From Paucibacter sp. DJ2R-2 (GTDB lineage Bacteria; Pseudomonadota; Gammaproteobacteria; Burkholderiales; Burkholderiaceae_C), in the NCBI RefSeq assembly GCF_025717675.1, contig NZ_JAJIRT010000012.1, positions 109,162 through 173,161 of the forward strand: DNA of 64,000 bases, read 5' to 3'. Below the pieces are notes generated by a model, which was not told the DNA's origin, ran no database searches, and worked only from the letters and a program-made list of their open reading frames with translations. Position numbers and translations under genes: made by a program. Shown here in pieces: positions 8,813 through 17,941 of the stretch (position 1 is its first letter; the number at the start of each line of letters is the position of its first letter).

Positions 8813-9787
8813 TCAATTGAAGGGGCCGATGCGCTTGAGATTACCGAAATTCATCCAAACAAAGAAGGCCCGGCCGACGATGTTTTCATCGGGCACAAAG
8901 CCCCAGAAACGCGAGTCGCCCGAGTTGTCGCGGTTGTCGCCGATCATGTAGTAGTAGCCCGCCGGCACGGTGCAGCGCACACCTTCGATGGTGTACTTGC
9001 ACTGATCCTGATACGGGAACGGGCCGTCCGGACGGTTGGGCTGGAACACCGGCTGAGCCTGCGGATTGACCAGCATCTGATGCTGCTTTTCGCCGAGCTT
9101 TTCCAGGAAGCGGGGACGGTAGGTCATCGAGCTTTCGTCGTAGAAATCACCCTGGGGCTGGACTTCAGTCGGCTTGCCGTTGACGTAGAGCTTCTGGTTC
9201 AGATAGGCGACCTCATCACCGGGCACGGCCGCCACACGCTTGATGAAGTCGATGCTGGTGTCCACCGGCCAGCGGAACACCATCACGTCGCCACGCTTGA
9301 CCTCGTTGTTGGAAATGATCTTCTTGTTGATGACCGGCAGGCGCACGCCGTAGTGGAACTTGTTCACCAGGATCAGGTCGCCTACGAGCAGGGTCGGCAC
9401 CATCGAACCCGAGGGGATCTTGAACGGCTCGAACAGGAAGGAGCGCAACACGAACACGGCCAGGATGACCGGGAACAGCCCGGCGGTCCAATCGAGCCAC
9501 CAGGGCTGCTGCAGGATCTGCTGACGCGCAGACTCGACATCCCCGTCAACGCGGCTGATGCCCTGTGCGGCCAAGGCCTGACGGCGCTGAGCGTCGGCTT
9601 CCAGCAAGGCCTGCGCCGCGCGGGCACGGGCGGGCTGGAAATGGAAGCGCTCGGCCAGCCAGTAGGCCAGCGTGAACAAGGTCAGGACAAACAGCAGCAG
9701 CGAAAAATTGCCAGTCCAATAGCCGGTGTACCAGCCACCCAGGTAAGCGACGAGAGCCGCATAGAGAATTCCGGTCAGTGCACTCAT
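8813..9787 (-). CDS. lepB: Signal peptidase I
   Basis: LepB cleaves signal peptides of Sec- and Tat-exported proteins at the outer face of the inner membrane. The 324-residue product has two hydrophobic N-terminal segments (about 5-25 and 28-45), a charged loop, and a third segment before the catalytic site. The Ser/Lys dyad is clear: PSGSM with Ser128 and FIKRVAAVPGD with Lys183. The GDNRDNSGDSRFWG signature lies near the C-terminus. The ATG at 9785-9787 (MSALTGIL) was chosen because the longer frame overlaps the lepA stop. It lies 28 bases after lepA and is probably co-transcribed. Confidence 0.97.
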   Translation of the reverse strand: MSALTGILYAALVAYLGGWYTGYWTGNFSLLLFVLTLFTLAYWLAERFHFQPARARAAQALLEADAQRRQALAAQGISRVDGDVESARQQILQQPWWLDWTAGLFPVILAVFVLRSFLFEPFKIPSGSMVPTLLVGDLILVNKFHYGVRLPVINKKIISNNEVKRGDVMVFRWPVDTSIDFIKRVAAVPGDEVAYLNQKLYVNGKPTEVQPQGDFYDESSMTYRPRFLEKLGEKQHQMLVNPQAQPVFQPNRPDGPFPYQDQCKYTIEGVRCTVPAGYYYMIGDNRDNSGDSRFWGFVPDENIVGRAFFVWMNFGNLKRIGPFN

Positions 9788-9815
9788 CAATCGATCACTT
9801 GGGTTTGGAGAGGGG

Positions 9816-11624
9816 TTAGTCGTCAACTTGCAGAATCGCCAGGAAGGCTTCCTGAGGCACTTCAACCGAGCCGATCTGCTTCATGCGCTTCTTGCCGGCC
9901 TTCTGCTTTTCGAGCAGCTTGCGCTTGCGGGAAATGTCGCCGCCGTAGCATTTTGCCAGCACGTTTTTGCGCATCGCCTTGATGTTCTCGCGGGCGATGA
10001 TGTTGGAGCCGATGGCAGCCTGGATCACCACGTCATACATCTGACGCGGGATGTGCTCGCGCATCTTGGCCGCCACACCGCGGCCGCGGAACTGGCTCTG
10101 CACGCGGTGGACGATGATGGACAAGGCATCGACCTTGTCGCCGTTGATCAGGATGTCGACCTTGACCACATCGGAGGCGCGGTACTCCTTGAACTCATAG
10201 TCCATGGACGCGTAGCCGCGCGAGACGGATTTCAGCTTGTCGAAGAAGTCCAGCACGATCTCGGCCAGAGGCATCTCATAGGTCAGCATGACCTGGCGGC
10301 CGTGGTAGGCCATATTGATCTGGTTGCCGCGCTTCTGGTTGGCCAGCGTCATCACCGGGCCGACATAGTCCTGCGGCATGTAGAGGTGGACCGTGACGAT
10401 GGGCTCCCGGATCTCCTGCAGCAAGCCCAGCTCCGGCATCTTGGACGGGTTCTCGACCTCGATCACCTTGCCGTCGTTGAGCAGCACCTCGTAGACCACG
10501 CTGGGCGCCGTGGTGATCAGATCCTGATCGAACTCGCGCTCCAGGCGCTCCTGCACGATCTCCATGTGCAGCAAGCCCAGGAAGCCGCAGCGGAAGCCGA
10601 AGCCCAACGCCTGCGAGACTTCCGGCTCATAGCGCAGCGAGGAGTCGTTGAGCTTGAGCTTCTCGAGTGCATCGCGCAGCTGGTCATATTCGCTGGCCTC
10701 GGTCGGGTACAGGCCCGCAAACACCTGGGGCTGAATTTCCTTGAAGCCGGGCAGCGCCTCTTCGGCCGGGCCCAGGTTGTTGGGCAGCTTTTTTTCCAGG
10801 GTGATGGTGTCGCCGACCTTGGCCGCTTGCAGCTCCTTGATGCCGGCAATGACGAAACCCACTTCGCCGGCATTGAGCTGCTCACGCTTCTCGGACTTGG
10901 GCGCAAACACGCCCAGATGCTCGGCCGGGTAGATGGCGTTGGAGGCCATCATGCGGATGCGTTCGCCGCGCTTCAAAGTGCCGTCGACCACGCGCACCAA
11001 CATGACCACGCCCACATAGGCGTCGTACCAGCTGTCGATGATCATGGCGCGCAGCGGCGCCTCGACCACGCCCTTTGGCGGCGGCATGCGGGCGATCACA
11101 GCCTCGATGATTTCGTCGATGCCCATGCCGGTCTTGGCACTGCAGGGAATCGCGTCGGTGGCGTCGATGCCGATCACGTCTTCGATCTCGGCCTTGGCGT
11201 TGTCCGGGTCAGCGCTGGGCAGGTCCATCTTGTTCAGCACCGGCACCACTTCCACGCCCAGGTCCAGCGCGGTGTAGCAGTTGGCCACGGTCTGTGCTTC
11301 CACACCCTGGCTGGCGTCCACCACCAGCAGCGCACCCTCGCAGGCCGACAGCGAGCGGCTGACTTCATAAGAGAAGTCCACATGCCCTGGCGTGTCGATC
11401 AGGTTGAGGTTGTAGGTCTTGCCGTCCTTGGCCGTGTATTGCAGGGATGCCGTCTGCGCCTTGATGGTGATGCCGCGCTCGCGCTCGATGTCCATCGAGT
11501 CCAGCACCTGCGCTTCCATTTCGCGATCCGACAGGCCACCACAGCGCTGGATGATGCGGTCTGCCAAGGTGCTTTTGCCGTGGTCGATGTGGGCGATGAT
11601 GGAGAAATTGCGGATGTGATTCAT
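9816..11624 (-). CDS. lepA: Elongation factor 4 (LepA)
   Basis: LepA is a ribosome-associated translational GTPase related to EF-G. The 602-residue product has the P-loop [13 protein letters not shown], switch [21 protein letters not shown] and an SAKTG motif. EF-G-like domains follow, and the LepA-specific C-terminal domain ends [19 protein letters not shown]. Length is exactly typical. It leads the leftward lepA-lepB-DUF4845-rnc-era-recO run. A long antisense frame on the other strand is a GC-driven shadow. Confidence 0.98.
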   Translation of the reverse strand: MNHIRNFSIIAHIDHGKSTLADRIIQRCGGLSDREMEAQVLDSMDIERERGITIKAQTASLQYTAKDGKTYNLNLIDTPGHVDFSYEVSRSLSACEGALLVVDASQGVEAQTVANCYTALDLGVEVVPVLNKMDLPSADPDNAKAEIEDVIGIDATDAIPCSAKTGMGIDEIIEAVIARMPPPKGVVEAPLRAMIIDSWYDAYVGVVMLVRVVDGTLKRGERIRMMASNAIYPAEHLGVFAPKSEKREQLNAGEVGFVIAGIKELQAAKVGDTITLEKKLPNNLGPAEEALPGFKEIQPQVFAGLYPTEASEYDQLRDALEKLKLNDSSLRYEPEVSQALGFGFRCGFLGLLHMEIVQERLEREFDQDLITTAPSVVYEVLLNDGKVIEVENPSKMPELGLLQEIREPIVTVHLYMPQDYVGPVMTLANQKRGNQINMAYHGRQVMLTYEMPLAEIVLDFFDKLKSVSRGYASMDYEFKEYRASDVVKVDILINGDKVDALSIIVHRVQSQFRGRGVAAKMREHIPRQMYDVVIQAAIGSNIIARENIKAMRKNVLAKCYGGDISRKRKLLEKQKAGKKRMKQIGSVEVPQEAFLAILQVDD

Positions 11625-11729
11625 GCTGTTCTTAAATGCGCCGTGCCCTAGGGCACAACGGCGAGGCCGTTGCAGCGCAAGCTCTCAATCGCGTAGCGAT
11701 ATCGGGGCGCGAAGCGCCGTGCTGAAGCT

Positions 11730-11761
11730 AAAAAAAAGGCACGTCGAAACGGTGACGCGCC
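11730..11761 (-). terminator. Leftward intrinsic terminator without an obvious gene
   Basis: On the minus strand an 8-bp stem (11761-11754 with 11745-11738, one G-U pair) with an 8-base loop is followed by eight T (11737-11730). It is a complete intrinsic terminator, yet degQ already has one 320 bases earlier. It may end a short non-coding RNA, whose candidate -10 box TACAAT lies at 11800-11805, or be a back-up terminator insulating lepA. Confidence 0.7.
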
Positions 11762-11875
11762 TTCCAACAAAAGGTATGGCAACTGCTTGTTGGGCTTCCA
11801 TTGTAGCCAAAAGGCCTTCACTGGAAACCGCGGCGCGACCGGACTGCCCGTCGTTGCGGCCCGCCAACATGGATT

Positions 11876-11895
11876 TTATCCACAACTTATTCACA
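11876..11895 (+). promoter_or_regulatory. Two DnaA-box-like 9-mers in tandem
   Basis: TTATCCACA (11876-11884) and TTATTCACA (11887-11895) both fit the DnaA box consensus TTWTNCACA. They have the same orientation and start 11 bases apart, about one helical turn. They lie in non-coding DNA. There is no dnaA, dnaN, AT-rich unwinding element or larger box cluster, so this is not oriC. It could titrate or bind DnaA, or be chance. Confidence 0.45.
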
Positions 11896-12079
11896 GGCTT
11901 ATTCGGGGATTTGAAAAACCAGAACAAGCCGGCCAACTGCCTGCAGCAGCCCCACATTGAGCTCATCGCCCAATACAAACTGCCCTTGTGCGGTCGCCAT
12001 TCTAGCCGACAGGGCAAGGAATCGATTTTCAGGCGACGGCCGCCCTGTCCCGCCGCGATCAGCAACCTTCCATGATGTG

Positions 12080-12114
12080 AAAAGACCCGGCCGCCAGCTA
12101 TGGCATACCGGGTC
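12080..12114 (-). terminator. Terminator after degQ
   Basis: Read leftward, a 7-bp stem (GACCCGG at 12114-12108 with CCGGGTC at 12090-12084) is followed by TTTT. It lies 25 bases past the degQ stop codon. Confidence 0.7.
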
Positions 12115-12138
12115 CATGCTGGCTTCAGCAGCCGGGCT

Positions 12139-13620
12139 TCAACGCGCCGGGCGCAGCAAGACGAAACTGGTCAAGTCACCGCGGCGAACCAACAAATTGA
12201 TGACCTTGGCCTTTTCGAGCTTGGTCAATATCGCCTGAACCTGCTTGACGCTGCTGACATCGTTGTTGTCCACCGAGAGGATGACATCGCCCTCGCGCAG
12301 ACCTGCACGCGCCGCCACACCAATGGCTGCCTCGACACGAACGCCCGTCTTGAGCTTGAGATCGCGCTTTTGCGCCTCGCTCAGCTCACCCAACTGCAAG
12401 CCCAGGGCGCTGGCGGGGCCAGCCGATGGCTTGCCTTCCCCATCGGCACCGGCGACGCCACGCGCCTCTTCATTGGGCATCTCGGCGACGGTGATGTTGA
12501 GGTCCTTGTAGGCGCCACGGCGGAAGACCTGGACCACGGCCTTGCTGTTCGGCTTCAGCCCGGCCACCACACGGCGCAGATCGCTGACCTTCTCGATGGT
12601 CTTGCCGTCGAACTTGGTGATCACATCACCGCCCTCGATGCCGGCCTTGTCGGCTGCGCCGCCCGCGACCACGCTGCGGATTACGGCGCCGTGCGGTTTA
12701 CCTAGGCCGATGGCTTCGGCCACATCCTTGCTCACATCCTCCAAGGTCACGCCGATGAAGCCGCGCACCACCTTGCCCTGGCTGCGCAGTTGCTCGGACA
12801 CGCGGATGGCCTCATCGATCGGGATCGAGAAGGAGATGCCCATGAAGCCGCCCGACTGGCTGTAGATCTGCGAGTTGATGCCGACCACCTCGCCGCGCAT
12901 ATTGAGCAGCGGGCCACCCGAGTTGCCCGGATTGATGGCCACATCGGTCTGAATGAAGGGCAGGAAATCACCGGTGTCGCGCGCCTTGGCGCTGACAATG
13001 CCGGCGGTCACGCTGTTGTCAAAGCCAAAGGGCGAGCCGATGGCCATGACCCATTCGCCGACCTTGAGGCGGCTGACATCGCCGATTTTGACCGCGGGCA
13101 AGCCGGTGGCCTCAATCTTGAGCACCGCCACATCGGTGCGGCGGTCGGCGCCGACCAGCTTGGCCTTGAACTCGCGCTTGTCCGTCAGGGTGACGTAGAC
13201 CTCGTCGGCATCCTGCACCACATGGGCATTGGTCATCACAAAGCCATCGGCGCTGAGCACAAAGCCCGAGCCGACACCGCGGCGCTGCGGCGCATCGTCG
13301 TTGTTATCACCTCCGCGCGGCGCACCGCGGCGCTGGTTCGGCGCCGGCATGCCGAAACGACGCAGGAATTCCAGCATCTGCTCGTCCATCTCCGGCATGC
13401 CCTGGGCATTGGCCTTGAGACGCTCAGAGGTGCGGATGTTCACCACTGCTGGGCCGACCTTCTCGACCAACTCGGTGAAATCAGGCAGCTCACGCGCTTG
13501 CGCGTGCCCGACATCGGGCAAGAGGCTGAGACTCAAGGAAAGGGCACCGGCCGACAAGAGAGCGCGCGACCAGCGCGACAGAAGTGGACGTGCAGCAGAC
13601 AGGGAGGACAGAGAGGGCAT
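12139..13620 (-). CDS. degQ: Do/DegQ (MucD) periplasmic serine protease
   Basis: This 493-residue HtrA-family protease-chaperone handles misfolded envelope proteins. From the ATG at 13618-13620 it has a signal peptide ending GHA near residue 40 and a trypsin-like domain with catalytic His133 (TNAHVV), Asp163 (RTDVAVLK) and Ser234 (GNSGGP). Two PDZ domains follow (about 265-350 and 390-490). An Arg/Gly/Asp-rich stretch (about 96-115) sits where HtrA proteins have the LA loop. The longer frame to 13788 adds no signal-like sequence. In relatives this gene ends an rpoE-rseA-rseB-mucD cluster; here those three upstream genes are absent. Confidence 0.95.
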   Translation of the reverse strand: MPSLSSLSAARPLLSRWSRALLSAGALSLSLSLLPDVGHAQARELPDFTELVEKVGPAVVNIRTSERLKANAQGMPEMDEQMLEFLRRFGMPAPNQRRGAPRGGDNNDDAPQRRGVGSGFVLSADGFVMTNAHVVQDADEVYVTLTDKREFKAKLVGADRRTDVAVLKIEATGLPAVKIGDVSRLKVGEWVMAIGSPFGFDNSVTAGIVSAKARDTGDFLPFIQTDVAINPGNSGGPLLNMRGEVVGINSQIYSQSGGFMGISFSIPIDEAIRVSEQLRSQGKVVRGFIGVTLEDVSKDVAEAIGLGKPHGAVIRSVVAGGAADKAGIEGGDVITKFDGKTIEKVSDLRRVVAGLKPNSKAVVQVFRRGAYKDLNITVAEMPNEEARGVAGADGEGKPSAGPASALGLQLGELSEAQKRDLKLKTGVRVEAAIGVAARAGLREGDVILSVDNNDVSSVKQVQAILTKLEKAKVINLLVRRGDLTSFVLLRPAR

Positions 13621-13894
13621 GGTTGGACTCGTAGTGTTCACTGGAGAAAAACCGACCAACGCGAACAAGGCGTTGAACCTGAAACAACAGCACGCGATTT
13701 TGGGACCGCCTGTGGTGATTTCAAGAGCGGGCGAATGCAAAGAACGACGAAGCGAATACGGCCGATGAGGTCTCCGCCCAGCCGACAAGGCGGCATCGGT
13801 CTCGCGTCATGATGATGGCAGGCGCCCGGGTGGCCTAGCGAAAGTCACAGCCCGGCAGCGGCAGGCTGTCAGCGGAAGTGCTGTTTGCCGCGCC

Positions 13895-14392
13895 TCAGGG
13901 CGGCGCGCCGTGAGCTGCTCGCCCAGCAAACAAGGTGGCCCGCAGGGCCGGCCAGACACTGGCCTGGCGCCGGCGACTCAGAGGCAGGTAAACCGGCAGA
14001 GCCCAGTGATGCAGGCGCCGCCACCAGGGTGCAGCGGGTTCCTTGAGACGGGCGCGCAGCAGTAGCCAGTGGTCGAGATCGAATACCGGACGCAATTGAA
14101 TTTCCTGCGCGGCACCGTGCAGGGTGCCTGCCGCGTCAAGCGACTGCAATTGCCAACACTGCCCATCCCACAACAGGAGTCGGGGGCGCACGCGGGCGCC
14201 ACGCCAAGCCAGCAGCGCGGCAAGCGGCACAGCAGCCAAGCCAAATCCATGGAGGTCGGCTTGATGGGCGGACAGGGCCGCGAGCAAGGCTGCAACAGCA
14301 AGCTCTGCCAGAAACAGCACAGCCAGCTGCAAAGCTGGCTGTGGAACCACCTCGACCCGCAAGGCTGGCGCATGTCGCTGGGCTGCGCTCAT
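13895..14392 (-). CDS. Small membrane protein, YgfX-like architecture
   Basis: The 165-residue protein has two hydrophobic segments (about 20-42 and 48-64) and then a soluble part with LLLWDGQCWQL, FDLDHWLLLRARL and a basic end with LPLSRRRQASVWPALR. Two membrane helices followed by a W-x-L...LLLR...LPLSR...W..LR layout resembles YgfX/CptA-type proteins, but similarity is weak and function unknown. It lies 59 bases downstream of fabF, where Burkholderiales often carry an uncharacterised gene before rpoE. GC-rich codon use fits the neighbours. Confidence 0.65.
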   Translation of the reverse strand: MSAAQRHAPALRVEVVPQPALQLAVLFLAELAVAALLAALSAHQADLHGFGLAAVPLAALLAWRGARVRPRLLLWDGQCWQLQSLDAAGTLHGAAQEIQLRPVFDLDHWLLLRARLKEPAAPWWRRLHHWALPVYLPLSRRRQASVWPALRATLFAGRAAHGAPP

Positions 14393-14451
14393 ATTGAGCT
14401 CGGCGGCGGCTGGTTCAGCTCAGGCCCGTAAGGTCAACGGGCGCCGGCCAC

Positions 14452-15696
14452 TCAGATCCGCTTGAAGATCAGCGTGCCATTGGTGCCGCCGAAACCAAAG
14501 TTATTCTTGGCGGCGTACTCAATGTTCATCTGCCGCGCCTCATTGGCGCAGTAGTCCAGGTCACACTCGGGGTCCTGGTTGAAGATATTGATGGTTGGCG
14601 GCGCCACCTGGTGGTGCACCGCCAGCACCGTGAACACCGACTCGATGCCACCCGCCCCACCAAGCAGGTGGCCGGTCATGGACTTGGTCGAGCTGACCAC
14701 CAGCTTCTTGGCGTGGTCACCGAAGGCCAGCTTGATGGCGTTCGTTTCGTTCACATCACCCAGCGGCGTCGAAGTGCCGTGGGCGTTCATGTATTGCACT
14801 TGATCGGCGTTCAGGCCTGCGTTGCGCAGCGCTGCTCGCATCGACCGTTTGGGACCGTCCACATTGGGCGCGGTCATGTGATACGCGTCGGCACCCATGC
14901 CAAAGCCCGAGAGCTCTGCGTAGATCTTGGCGCCACGCTTCTTGGCATGCTCGTACTCCTCGAGCACCAGCACACCACCGCCCTCACCCAGCACAAAGCC
15001 GTCACGGTCCTTGTCCCAGGGTCGGGAAGCAGTCTTGGGATCGTCGTTGCGCGTGGACAGCGCCCGCGCCGAGGCAAAGCCTCCGATACCCAAGGGCGAC
15101 ACGGTCGATTCCGCGCCGCCGGCAATCATCACATCGGCATCGCCGTATTCAATCAAGCGACCGGCCTGACCAATGGCATGCAAGCCCGTGGTGCAGGCCG
15201 TCACGATGGCCAAGTTCGGGCCTTGAAAGCCGAACTTGATCGAGACATGGCCCGAGATCATGTTGATGATCGAGGCCGGCACAAAGAACGGCGAAATCCG
15301 ACGCGGGCCGCGCGCAACGTACTCACCGTGGGTTTCTTCGATCAGCGGCAAGCCGCCGATGCCGGAACCCACGAGAACGCCGATGCGCTCGGCCTGTTCT
15401 TCCGTCAACTGATCGCCGGTCGGCAGACCGGCATCACGCACCGCTTGAATGGACGCCGCCAATCCGTAATGGATGAAGGTGTCCATGGTCCGCGCCTCTT
15501 TGCTGGACATGTAGTCGGCGACATCGAAGCCCTTCACCTCGCCGGCGAACTGACAGGCAAATGCTGTCGGATCGAAACGGGTGATGCGATCAATGCCGGA
15601 CTGACCGGCCAGGATGTTGGCCCAGCCTTCAGCGACCGTGTTTCCCACGGGGCTGATCAGACCAAGTCCAGTAACTACGACGCGACGACGGCTCAT
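14452..15696 (-). CDS. fabF: 3-oxoacyl-[acyl-carrier-protein] synthase II
   Basis: KAS II condenses malonyl-ACP with acyl-ACP in fatty acid elongation. The 414-residue product has the Cys-His-His triad: Cys168 in VTACTTG, a His in [11 protein letters not shown] and a His in [12 protein letters not shown]. The C-terminal [12 protein letters not shown] is diagnostic. It lies 43 bases downstream of acpP, the near-universal acpP-fabF pairing. Confidence 0.98.
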   Translation of the reverse strand: MSRRRVVVTGLGLISPVGNTVAEGWANILAGQSGIDRITRFDPTAFACQFAGEVKGFDVADYMSSKEARTMDTFIHYGLAASIQAVRDAGLPTGDQLTEEQAERIGVLVGSGIGGLPLIEETHGEYVARGPRRISPFFVPASIINMISGHVSIKFGFQGPNLAIVTACTTGLHAIGQAGRLIEYGDADVMIAGGAESTVSPLGIGGFASARALSTRNDDPKTASRPWDKDRDGFVLGEGGGVLVLEEYEHAKKRGAKIYAELSGFGMGADAYHMTAPNVDGPKRSMRAALRNAGLNADQVQYMNAHGTSTPLGDVNETNAIKLAFGDHAKKLVVSSTKSMTGHLLGGAGGIESVFTVLAVHHQVAPPTINIFNQDPECDLDYCANEARQMNIEYAAKNNFGFGGTNGTLIFKRI

Positions 15697-15739
15697 GCGG
15701 TACGGAATTCAGTTGAACAAAGGCTCAAGCGCGCAGCGC

Positions 15740-15979
15740 TCAGGCCTTCTGGTGCTTGACGGCGTAGTCAATCGCCAGCTGAACGCTGGTGATCTTCTCG
15801 GCTTCTTCATCGGGGATTTCGATGCCGAACTCGTCTTCGAGTGCCATCACCAATTCCACGGTGTCGAGCGAGTCGGCGCCCAGGTCGGCCACGAAGGCCT
15901 TTTCGTTGGTCACATCGGACTCAGGCACGCCGAGTTGCTCGGCGATGATTTTCTTGACACGTGCTTCGATATCGCTCAT
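15740..15979 (-). CDS. acpP: Acyl carrier protein
   Basis: The 79-residue acidic protein carries the growing acyl chain. The phosphopantetheine attachment Ser is in [11 protein letters not shown] near residue 37, and the sequence is near-identical to proteobacterial AcpP. A very strong ribosome binding site (GGAGGAG) precedes the ATG, consistent with one of the most abundant cell proteins. A 153-base gap separates it from fabG and holds a candidate promoter. Confidence 0.99.
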   Translation of the reverse strand: MSDIEARVKKIIAEQLGVPESDVTNEKAFVADLGADSLDTVELVMALEDEFGIEIPDEEAEKITSVQLAIDYAVKHQKA

Positions 15980-16016
15980 GACTCCTCCAGGAGGGGTTTG
16001 CTAGGAACAGCCCGGG

Positions 16017-16045
16017 ATTCTAAGGCCTCTAGGGAGTCGCGCCTA
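16017..16045 (-). promoter_or_regulatory. Candidate promoter for acpP
   Basis: Read leftward, TAGAAT (16022-16017) is a good -10 hexamer. TAGGCG lies 17 bases upstream (16045-16040) and is only a weak -35. The position between fabG and acpP fits the separate acpP promoter seen in other proteobacteria. Confidence 0.4.
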
Positions 16046-16099
16046 AAACTAGGTGTTGCGACAGATCAGAGGACCTTCACCGGCCGGGCAAATCCGGTG

Positions 16100-16123
16100 G
16101 ATGGCGGCGGAACTGCCGCCATC
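16100..16123 (-). other. GC-rich hairpin between fabG and acpP
   Basis: GATGGCGGC/GCCGCCATC forms a 9-bp perfect stem with a 6-base loop, starting 9 bases after the fabG stop. There is no T run after it, so it is more likely an RNA-stabilising or processing hairpin, or a weak attenuator, than an efficient intrinsic terminator. Confidence 0.5.
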
Positions 16124-16132
16124 GCAAATCAA

Positions 16133-16885
16133 TCAGTTCATGAACATGCCGCCGTTGACGTGCAGTTCACTGCCGGTAATGTAGGCGGCCTTCGGTGACG
16201 CCAGGAAGGCAACTGCCTCCGCAATTTCCCGCGGCTCGCCGAGGCGCCCCACGGGAATCTGCGCCAGCAGCGCCGCTTTCTGGGCTTCGGGCAGCACTTC
16301 GGTCATGTCGGTGGCGATGAAACCCGGCGCCACACAGTTGACCGTGATGCCACGGCTGCCCAGCTCGCGCGCCAGCGAACGGGTCATGCCGGCCACACCG
16401 GCCTTGGCCGCTGCATAGTTGGCCTGGCCTGGGTTGCCCGAGGCGCCCACCACCGAGGTGATGCTAATGATGCGGCCATAACGCTGCTTCATCATGGTAC
16501 GCATGACCGCGCGGCTCATGCGGAACACGGCCTTCAGATTGGTGTCCAGCACGGCATCCCAATCGTCATCCTTCATGCGCATGGCCAGGGTGTCGCGGGT
16601 GATACCGGCGTTGTTGACCAGCACATGCAGGCCGCCATGGGCCTTGACGATGCCATCGACGGCTGCATCCACCGCGGCCGCATCATTGACGTTGAGCACC
16701 AGCCCCGATCCACCCAGAGGCGCCAGGGCTTCGCCGATGGCGGCGGCACCGGCCTCGCTGGTGGCGGTGCCGATGACCTTGTAGCCTTGCTCGGCCAGGG
16801 TCATGGCAATGGAGCGGCCGATGCCGCGGCTGGCACCGGTGACCAGGGCGACTTGTGGGGTGCTGCTGCTTGTCGTGTCAGTCAT
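16133..16885 (-). CDS. fabG: 3-oxoacyl-[acyl-carrier-protein] reductase
   Basis: FabG is the NADPH-dependent reductase of each elongation cycle. The 250-residue SDR protein has the dinucleotide loop TGASRGIG near residue 17, NNAG, a catalytic Ser in ITSVVGASG, the YAAAKAG Tyr/Lys pair, and VAPGFIATDMT. It ends with HVNGGMFMN, the usual FabG tail. It lies between fabD and acpP in the canonical order. Confidence 0.97.
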   Translation of the reverse strand: MTDTTSSSTPQVALVTGASRGIGRSIAMTLAEQGYKVIGTATSEAGAAAIGEALAPLGGSGLVLNVNDAAAVDAAVDGIVKAHGGLHVLVNNAGITRDTLAMRMKDDDWDAVLDTNLKAVFRMSRAVMRTMMKQRYGRIISITSVVGASGNPGQANYAAAKAGVAGMTRSLARELGSRGITVNCVAPGFIATDMTEVLPEAQKAALLAQIPVGRLGEPREIAEAVAFLASPKAAYITGSELHVNGGMFMN

Positions 16886-16928
16886 GATCTTCTTGCGGGT
16901 TCTGTGGAGAAGGCAGGCGGGGCAGCGC

Positions 16929-17870
16929 TCAGCCCAGCAGGGCGCGTGCTTCGGTCAGGCTGGCCGGATCCAGCACGGTGGCGCTGATCAGCTCGGCATC
17001 GACACGCTTGGCCAGGCCAGCCAAGACCTTGCCCGGGCCGCATTCCAGCACATGCTGAATGCCCTGGGCCTTGAGTGCTTGCACGACCTCCACCCAACGC
17101 ACCGGGCCGAAGGCCTGGCGGAACAAGGCATCACGCAGGCCTGCGGCGTCGCCGACGGCGGCCACATCGATGTTGTTGATGACCGGAAACTGGAGCGCAG
17201 CGAACTCGGTTGTCGCCAGACGAGCTTGCAAGGCCAGGGCTGCAGGTTTCATCAGGCTGGAATGGAACGGCGCCGACACCGGCAGCAACAGCGCCCGCTT
17301 GGCACCGGCCGCCTTGAGCAACTCGCAGGCCTTGTCGACACCGGCCTTGGTGCCGGCGATCACGGTCTGCTTGGGATCATTGAAATTGGCGGCCTCCACG
17401 GCTTCACCGGTGGCAGCGGCAGCGGCAGCGCAACCCTCGATCACAGCCGCGCTGTCCAGACCCAGGATGGCCGCCATGGCGCCCACACCCACAGGCACCG
17501 CCTGCTGCATGGACTGCGCCCGGAAACGCACCAGAGGCAGGGCTTCGGCCAAACTCAGGGCGCCGGCAGCCACCAGGGCGGTGTACTCGCCGAGCGAGTG
17601 ACCGGCCGCAGCCGCGGGCACCAAGCCTGTTTCGGCCATCCAGGCACGGTAGCAGGCGATACCCGCCGTCAGCATGACGGGCTGGGTGTTGGTGGTCAGG
17701 TCCAACTGCTCTTTCGGGCCGACCTTGATCAGGGCGCCGATGTCTTCGCCTAAGGCTTCGGAAGCCTCGACCAGGGTGCGGACGACTTCCGGGTGATCAC
17801 CCCAGGCGTCCAGCATGCCCACGGTTTGCGAGCCCTGGCCCGGAAAAACGAATGCGAACTTTGCGCTCAT
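16929..17870 (-). CDS. fabD: Malonyl CoA-acyl carrier protein transacylase
   Basis: FabD loads malonyl groups onto AcpP. The 313-residue product has FVFPGQGSQ at the N-terminus, the nucleophile elbow GHSLGEYTALVAAG near residue 92 and the catalytic His in LLPVSAPFHSSLM near residue 200. It sits 43 bases upstream of fabG and 71 bases after fabH. Confidence 0.98.
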   Translation of the reverse strand: MSAKFAFVFPGQGSQTVGMLDAWGDHPEVVRTLVEASEALGEDIGALIKVGPKEQLDLTTNTQPVMLTAGIACYRAWMAETGLVPAAAAGHSLGEYTALVAAGALSLAEALPLVRFRAQSMQQAVPVGVGAMAAILGLDSAAVIEGCAAAAAATGEAVEAANFNDPKQTVIAGTKAGVDKACELLKAAGAKRALLLPVSAPFHSSLMKPAALALQARLATTEFAALQFPVINNIDVAAVGDAAGLRDALFRQAFGPVRWVEVVQALKAQGIQHVLECGPGKVLAGLAKRVDAELISATVLDPASLTEARALLG

Positions 17871-17941
17871 GATCGTATGTAGAGAGAAGAAATAACTCGG
17901 GAATGGAGCGGAGGCAAGACGGCGATGCGAGACCTGCCGAA

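Larger units (their letters stand above)
11625..12138. other. 514-base gap between degQ and lepA without a convincing gene
   Basis: No open frame here resembles a known protein. The gap does hold structure: the degQ terminator (12080-12114), a pair of DnaA-box-like sites (11876-11895), a TACAAT hexamer read leftward (11800-11805), a second leftward intrinsic terminator (11730-11761) and a perfect 14-base palindrome at 11643-11656 just upstream of lepA. In relatives a small gene is sometimes found between mucD and lepA; I cannot recognise one here. Confidence 0.6.

Noticed and set aside
9828..11651. 607-codon open frame on the plus strand
   Set aside because: It lies antisense to lepA, is rich in His, Gln and Leu in the manner of reverse-complement GC-rich codons, and has no domain.
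11643..11656. Perfect 14-base palindrome GTGCCCTAGGGCAC upstream of lepA
   Set aside because: Could be an operator or hairpin, but there is no T run and no known regulator motif; noted only in the gap entry.
11876..11895. Replication origin at the two DnaA boxes
   Set aside because: No dnaA/dnaN neighbours, no further boxes and no AT-rich unwinding region.
11685..12065. 126-codon minus-strand frame in the degQ-lepA gap
   Set aside because: It reads through a strong intrinsic terminator, lacks a ribosome binding site and resembles nothing known.
12790..13812. 340-codon plus-strand frame
   Set aside because: Antisense to degQ; composition only.
14611..15759. 382-codon plus-strand frame
   Set aside because: Antisense to fabF.
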